This document shows positions 60,773 to 64,000 of a stretch of DNA of 64,000 nucleotides, piece by piece. The notes beneath the pieces are model-generated. The model did no database searches. It was not told the origin of the DNA and was given only the letters and a program-made list of their open reading frames with translations. The DNA lies in the NCBI RefSeq assembly GCF_026914185.1, contig NC_070570.1:3906001-3970000 (forward strand), written 5' to 3'. Within the stretch, counting starts at the first letter, position 1. The number at the start of each line of letters is the position of its first letter. The stretch comes from Puccinia triticina. Its lineage: Eukaryota; Basidiomycota; Pucciniomycetes; Pucciniales; Pucciniaceae. Made by a program: the position numbers and the translations under genes.

Positions 60773-61060
60773 TTGTTCCCCCTCCCCAATCCTCATGCTG
60801 GTTATTGTATCCAAAAAAATTGCTGGTTATCGTATCCTTACACCCCAAAAAAATATGTTAAGTCTGGTTATTGTAGAGTAGTCCAAAAAATGGATCCTAG
60901 AAAGAGTAGTAGCGTTATTGAGCAAAAAAAAAATATGATAACGCTACTTTACCAATAACCGTAAAGTAGCGACCCACCGTTGCCAGAGGGCAGATATGGA
61001 TAACTAAAAATAGTTACGGTATCCAAAATTGCCCTCGTAACGTACTGTAACGTATCTGCC
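60773..61060. other. Palindrome-rich repeat DNA
   Basis: Contains the perfect hairpin CGCTACTTTAC / GTAAAGTAGCG (60,942-60,971). A further inverted pair GGGCAGATA...TATCTGCCC flanks TAACGTAC-type words at about 60,988-61,063. It resembles the MITE in the element A LTR in style. Ends are not defined. Confidence 0.4.
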
Positions 61061-61072
61061 CACCGCTGCAAG

Positions 61073-63035
61073 ATGGACGCCTGGTTGAAAGCTATAGCGA
61101 TAGAACTGTCTAACTTGGAGCAGCTGAGGGTCTGGATGTTGAAGCTGAAGCCAGAGGACAAAAAGGCTTTGGGAGGCAGATGGGTGTTTGTGACGAAACC
61201 GGAGGTGAATGGGTTGGGCGTGCAATTCAAAGCCTGCTATGTGGCTAAAGGATTTACGCAAGTGGAAGGGGAGGATTTCAACGCTACTCACTTCAAGGAT
61301 AATTAAATTTCCCAAAAAAAATACTCAAAGTTTGAGGTTGGGAAAATCATTGAAAAAAAATCACTCTGTACTGAAAAAAAATGCAAACTGAGCATGCTCA
61401 GCCAAAAAAATAAAAATGTGTCAGACTGAGTAAAAAACAATGGGGCACATATTTGGGGTGATTTGTTGGACGGGCCTGCACAAGGCCCGCATGGGCCCCC
61501 AACAGGCCCGTTGGGCCCATTGCAAAAGTAGTATTTGTTTGGAATTCCAATGCTCTGCTAAAATGTGAAATGGGTCAAACTGAATAAAAAACATGGGGGT
61601 ACATTTTTGGGGAGATTTTTTGGACGGGCCTGAATGAGGCCCACATGGCCCCCACAAAGCCCACTGGGCCCATTGAAAGAGTAGCCTTGGTTAGGAAAGC
61701 ATATGCTCAGCTAAGAAATAAAATGTGGCAGACTGAGTAAAAACCCTAGGGGCACATTGTTGGGGAGGCTTTTTGGATGGGCCTGCATCAGGCCCGTACG
61801 GGCCAACAGGGTTCCAAGTAAAAGGAAAGGGCCTGGACATACATTCTGTGAGTGCACAAATGTCATGCAGATGTCGGTAGCCCTTCAATATCTTCTGTTG
61901 ATTAGTGGTCAATTGGTACTGTTCTGAAACATCATATGGGCATTCTTAACCAAGACTACTTCTGGGTTGGCCAAACCAGCTTTGGGTGGGCCCTGACGGG
62001 CCTGATGCAGGTCTGTCAATAAGCCCTCCCCAAAAGTGTGGCCCCATGTTTTTTACTCAGGTTGACACATTTTGTTTCTTAGCTGAGCATAGGCATTCTT
62101 GACCAAGGCTACTCTTTCAATGGGCCCAGTGGGCTTTGTGGGGGCCATGTGGGCCTCATTCAGGCCCGTCCAAAAAATCTCCCCAAAAATGTACTCCCAT
62201 GTTTTTTATTCAGTTTGACCCATTTCACATTTTAGCAGAGCATCAGAATTCCAAACAAATACTACTTTATCAATGGGTCCAACAGGCATGTTAGGGGCCC
62301 ATGCGGGCCTTGTGCAGGCCCATCCAACAAATCACCCCAAAAACGTGCCCCATTGTTTTTTACTCAGTCTGGAACATTTTTATTTTTTTGGCTGAGCACG
62401 CTCAGTTTGCATGTTTTTCAGTACAGAGTGATTTTTTTTCAATGATTTTCCCAACCTCAAACTTTGAGTATTTTTTTTGGGAAATTTAATTATCCTTGAA
62501 GTGACTTTTGCTCCAACAGCAACTTTTGTCTCCCGGCAGCTTCTACTAGTGATTGCGGCAGCGTACAGATGGCCGGTTCAGTCTTTTGATTTCGTGGCCG
62601 CACACCTTAATTTGCCAATCAATGAAGAAGTTTGGGTCAAACCTCCTGAAGGGATGTAAACACCCCCTGGCCATAAACTTCTGCTGAAGAAAGTGCTCTA
62701 TGGAACCCGGCAGGCGGCGTGATGCTGGTGGCTCCACCTCAAGGGTGTGCTGGACACAATTCACCCTTGCAATACAACAACAGCTTCTATGTACTCCGGC
62801 ACCTGGACAAAGCAGGTGTGGTATGGCTGCATATAGACAATGGGGTCGTGATGGCATTGAGTGAGGCGCTTCTGAAGAAACTCAAGCACAATCTGAAGGA
62901 CATCCTTAAGATGATCAAGTGGAGTCATGGAATTGATGTGATTGTTTGTTTGAATGTTAAATGTACAGGACACAGTTTTGAACTGGTGGCCGGCATTCTC
63001 AATGAAAACTGGGATGGTGTTACTACGGCAGCAAC
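61073..63035 (+). pseudogene. Copia reverse-transcriptase remnant, split by a palindromic element
   Basis: The left piece reads MDAWLKAIAIELSNLEQLRVW, ALGGRWVFVTKPEVNG and ACYVAKGFTQVEGEDFNAT. The right piece resumes TFAPTATFVSRQLLL, FDFVAAHLNLPINEEVWVKPP. Together these are the N-terminal half of a Copia RT. The insertion at 61,289-62,503 lies between them. Past a stop at about 62,657 the frame decays: KKVLYGTRQAA and a distorted VVWLHIDNGVVMA (where the catalytic YVDD should be) lie in different frames. Non-functional. Confidence 0.75.
61289..62503. mobile_element. 1.2-kb palindromic element with three subrepeats per arm
   Basis: Starts CACTTCAAGGATAATTAAAT and ends with its exact inverse. 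The flanking codons show the target: ACT (61,286-61,288) and ACT (62,504-62,506), a 3-bp duplication. Each arm holds about three units of roughly 200 bp with GACTGAGTAAAAA, GGGGCACAT, GGACGGGCCTGCA and GGCCCATTG words, so the element folds from end to end around a centre near 61,900. No ORF. CACT(T) ends with a 3-bp duplication would fit CACTA-type mobilisation; that is tentative. Confidence 0.8.
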
Positions 63036-63037
63036 TC

Positions 63038-63445
63038 TGTCAGCCTTAGAGTCAACACAGCTGACCTAAAGTCTGCCTTTTTCTACTTTTTACACATGAA
63101 TTACTTCATATCTTTTTCATCTTAGAAGATATCCTTGTTTTGACTTCATATTCTGTTTCCTCATGCAATTTTAACCCTAGTTACAACTTACCAATTCTCT
63201 GTAACTCTACTCCTTCCCTGAGTTCTTGAGTTGTGGCGCGCATGCGCAGTTGTGATGTGTCAGCGCTACCAGGCGCGCCAAACCACATGTACATATGTAA
63301 TTACATAAGCAAACTGTGAAAACTTTCGAAGTCAGGATCCCCCTTGCCTGAGGAGGATCTACAGACTTCAGCAGACCAGAACCACACCTCCAGACAACCC
63401 AGGATCACCAGAACAAGGCCACTACACTCCCAGTATTACCCACAG
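63038..63445 (+). repeat. Truncated element-A-type LTR
   Basis: Matches the first part of the element A LTR (TGTCAGCCTTAGAGTC to CACTCCCAGTAT) with a few substitutions, then diverges at about 63,440. It has the empty MITE site. It follows the Copia remnant directly, so it inserted into or next to it and later lost its 3' part. Confidence 0.85.
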
Positions 63446-63472
63446 GAATATGTAGAGACTGTAAAATGAAGA

Positions 63473-63558
63473 TGTGTCTGGTGAGAGTCGAACTCACGAC
63501 CTCAGCTATGCTGAGACACATACTAGAGTGCTGCCTTTACCAACTAGGCTACAGACGC
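63473..63558 (-). tRNA. tRNA-like module, copy 1 (isotype not assigned)
   Basis: The minus strand gives 86 nt. The acceptor GCGTCTG pairs with CAGACAC at six of seven positions. The D-stem GCCT/AGGC contains box A TAGCCTAGTTGG, a full match to the consensus. The T-arm is GTGAG-TTCGACT-CTCAC and holds a full box B. A CTCAGC/GCTGAG stem would make a long variable arm, as in class II tRNAs (Leu, Ser). The anticodon stem is poor (GCAC/GTGT with an eight-base loop), so this may be a tRNA-derived repeat rather than a working tRNA. The sequence around it (63,451-63,578) is repeated at 63,873. Confidence 0.45.
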
Positions 63559-63894
63559 TTGTGGCTGCCAGCTGGGTGGTTGGTTGGTAGTGCTCATGGG
63601 TCAATCTGACAGCCCTCCATACTGTGGTGATACATCATGGTAGCAGACTAACAGACAACTCAACACCCCCCCTTGCTACATGATGGGAAGTGGGGATTGA
63701 CCCCAAGAGAGAGTGGGAATGAGACCCAGGAAAGATGATCAGTGTAGGGATTGAACCCGTGATCTAGATGTAGGCTTATAGGGGTTTGTGTGGTCTTACA
63801 AGTAAGCATTCACAAATTCATCAAGTCTCTATTGTAAGCGAGTAGCGCTCAGGTAGCTCTGGGCTCATAACCTGTAGAGACTGTAAAATGAAGA

Positions 63895-63980
63895 TGTGTC
63901 TGGTGAGAGTCGAACTCACGACCTCAGCTATGCTGAGACACATACTAGAGTGCTGCCTTTACCAACTAGGCTACAGACGC
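63895..63980 (-). tRNA. tRNA-like module, copy 2 (isotype not assigned)
   Basis: Same 86-nt module, with no difference from copy 1 that I can see, inside a repeat of at least 128 bp that runs to the window end. Between the two copies lie further T-arm-like words (GGGTTCAATCCC inverted at about 63,749; GGGGTCAATCCCC inverted at about 63,692), suggesting more, decayed modules. Confidence 0.45.
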
Positions 63981-64000
63981 TTGTGGCTGCCAGCTGGGTG

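Overview
The window is eukaryotic and almost certainly fungal. Genes are split by short introns (about 50-150 nt) with GTRNGT donors and pyrimidine-AG acceptors, one gene is a clear autophagy ATG12 orthologue, and the rest is a dense nest of LTR retrotransposons, hAT elements and foldback elements. The TE load, the fungal-type P-loop NTPase and a small secreted protein with [YF]xC motifs fit a rust fungus (Pucciniales, perhaps Puccinia). That assignment is an inference.

Layout: 1-5.1 kb holds no supported gene. 5.1-5.8 kb has two AT-rich MITEs, followed by a decayed hAT transposase on the minus strand (6-8.3 kb). At 8.6-11.1 kb, two small GC-rich foldback repeats precede an intact intronless P-loop NTPase gene. 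12.4-32.4 kb is one Ty3/gypsy chromovirus (element A, plus strand, TSD TAGCT). Its gag is split by a second, much younger chromovirus (element B, minus strand, 17,108-27,398, TSD ATCCT, both LTRs exactly 1665 bp). A 391-bp MITE sits in A's 5' LTR. Both chromoviruses carry an additional spliced ORF between the primer-binding site and gag.

33.5-37.2 kb is a complete hAT element (12-bp perfect TIRs, 8-bp TSD GAAGGAAG) with a roughly 12-exon BED-finger transposase containing one in-frame stop. 37.3-47.3 kb is a 10-kb palindrome: unique outer ends, then about 18 copies of a 173-bp satellite in each arm, around a 250-bp loop. A 2.4-kb unknown segment is inserted in one arm. 47.9-49.0 kb is a PIF/Harbinger-like element (TSD TAA) filled with a minisatellite built on the palindrome ATGACCGGTCAT.

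49.7-57 kb is the gene-bearing island: ATG12, a candidate secreted cysteine-containing protein and an unrecognised two-exon gene on the minus strand, with more GC-rich foldback repeats between them. 58.7-63.5 kb is a graveyard of Copia gag and RT pieces, a truncated hAT transposase, a 1.2-kb palindromic element inside the Copia RT, and a truncated element-A-type LTR. The window ends with a tRNA-like module present twice, 422 bp apart.

The genes form no operon or pathway. The host genes look independent, and most of the rest is explained by successive transposition, whose order can be read from nesting and target-site duplications. All calls were made by eye; splice sites are motif- and frame-based predictions.
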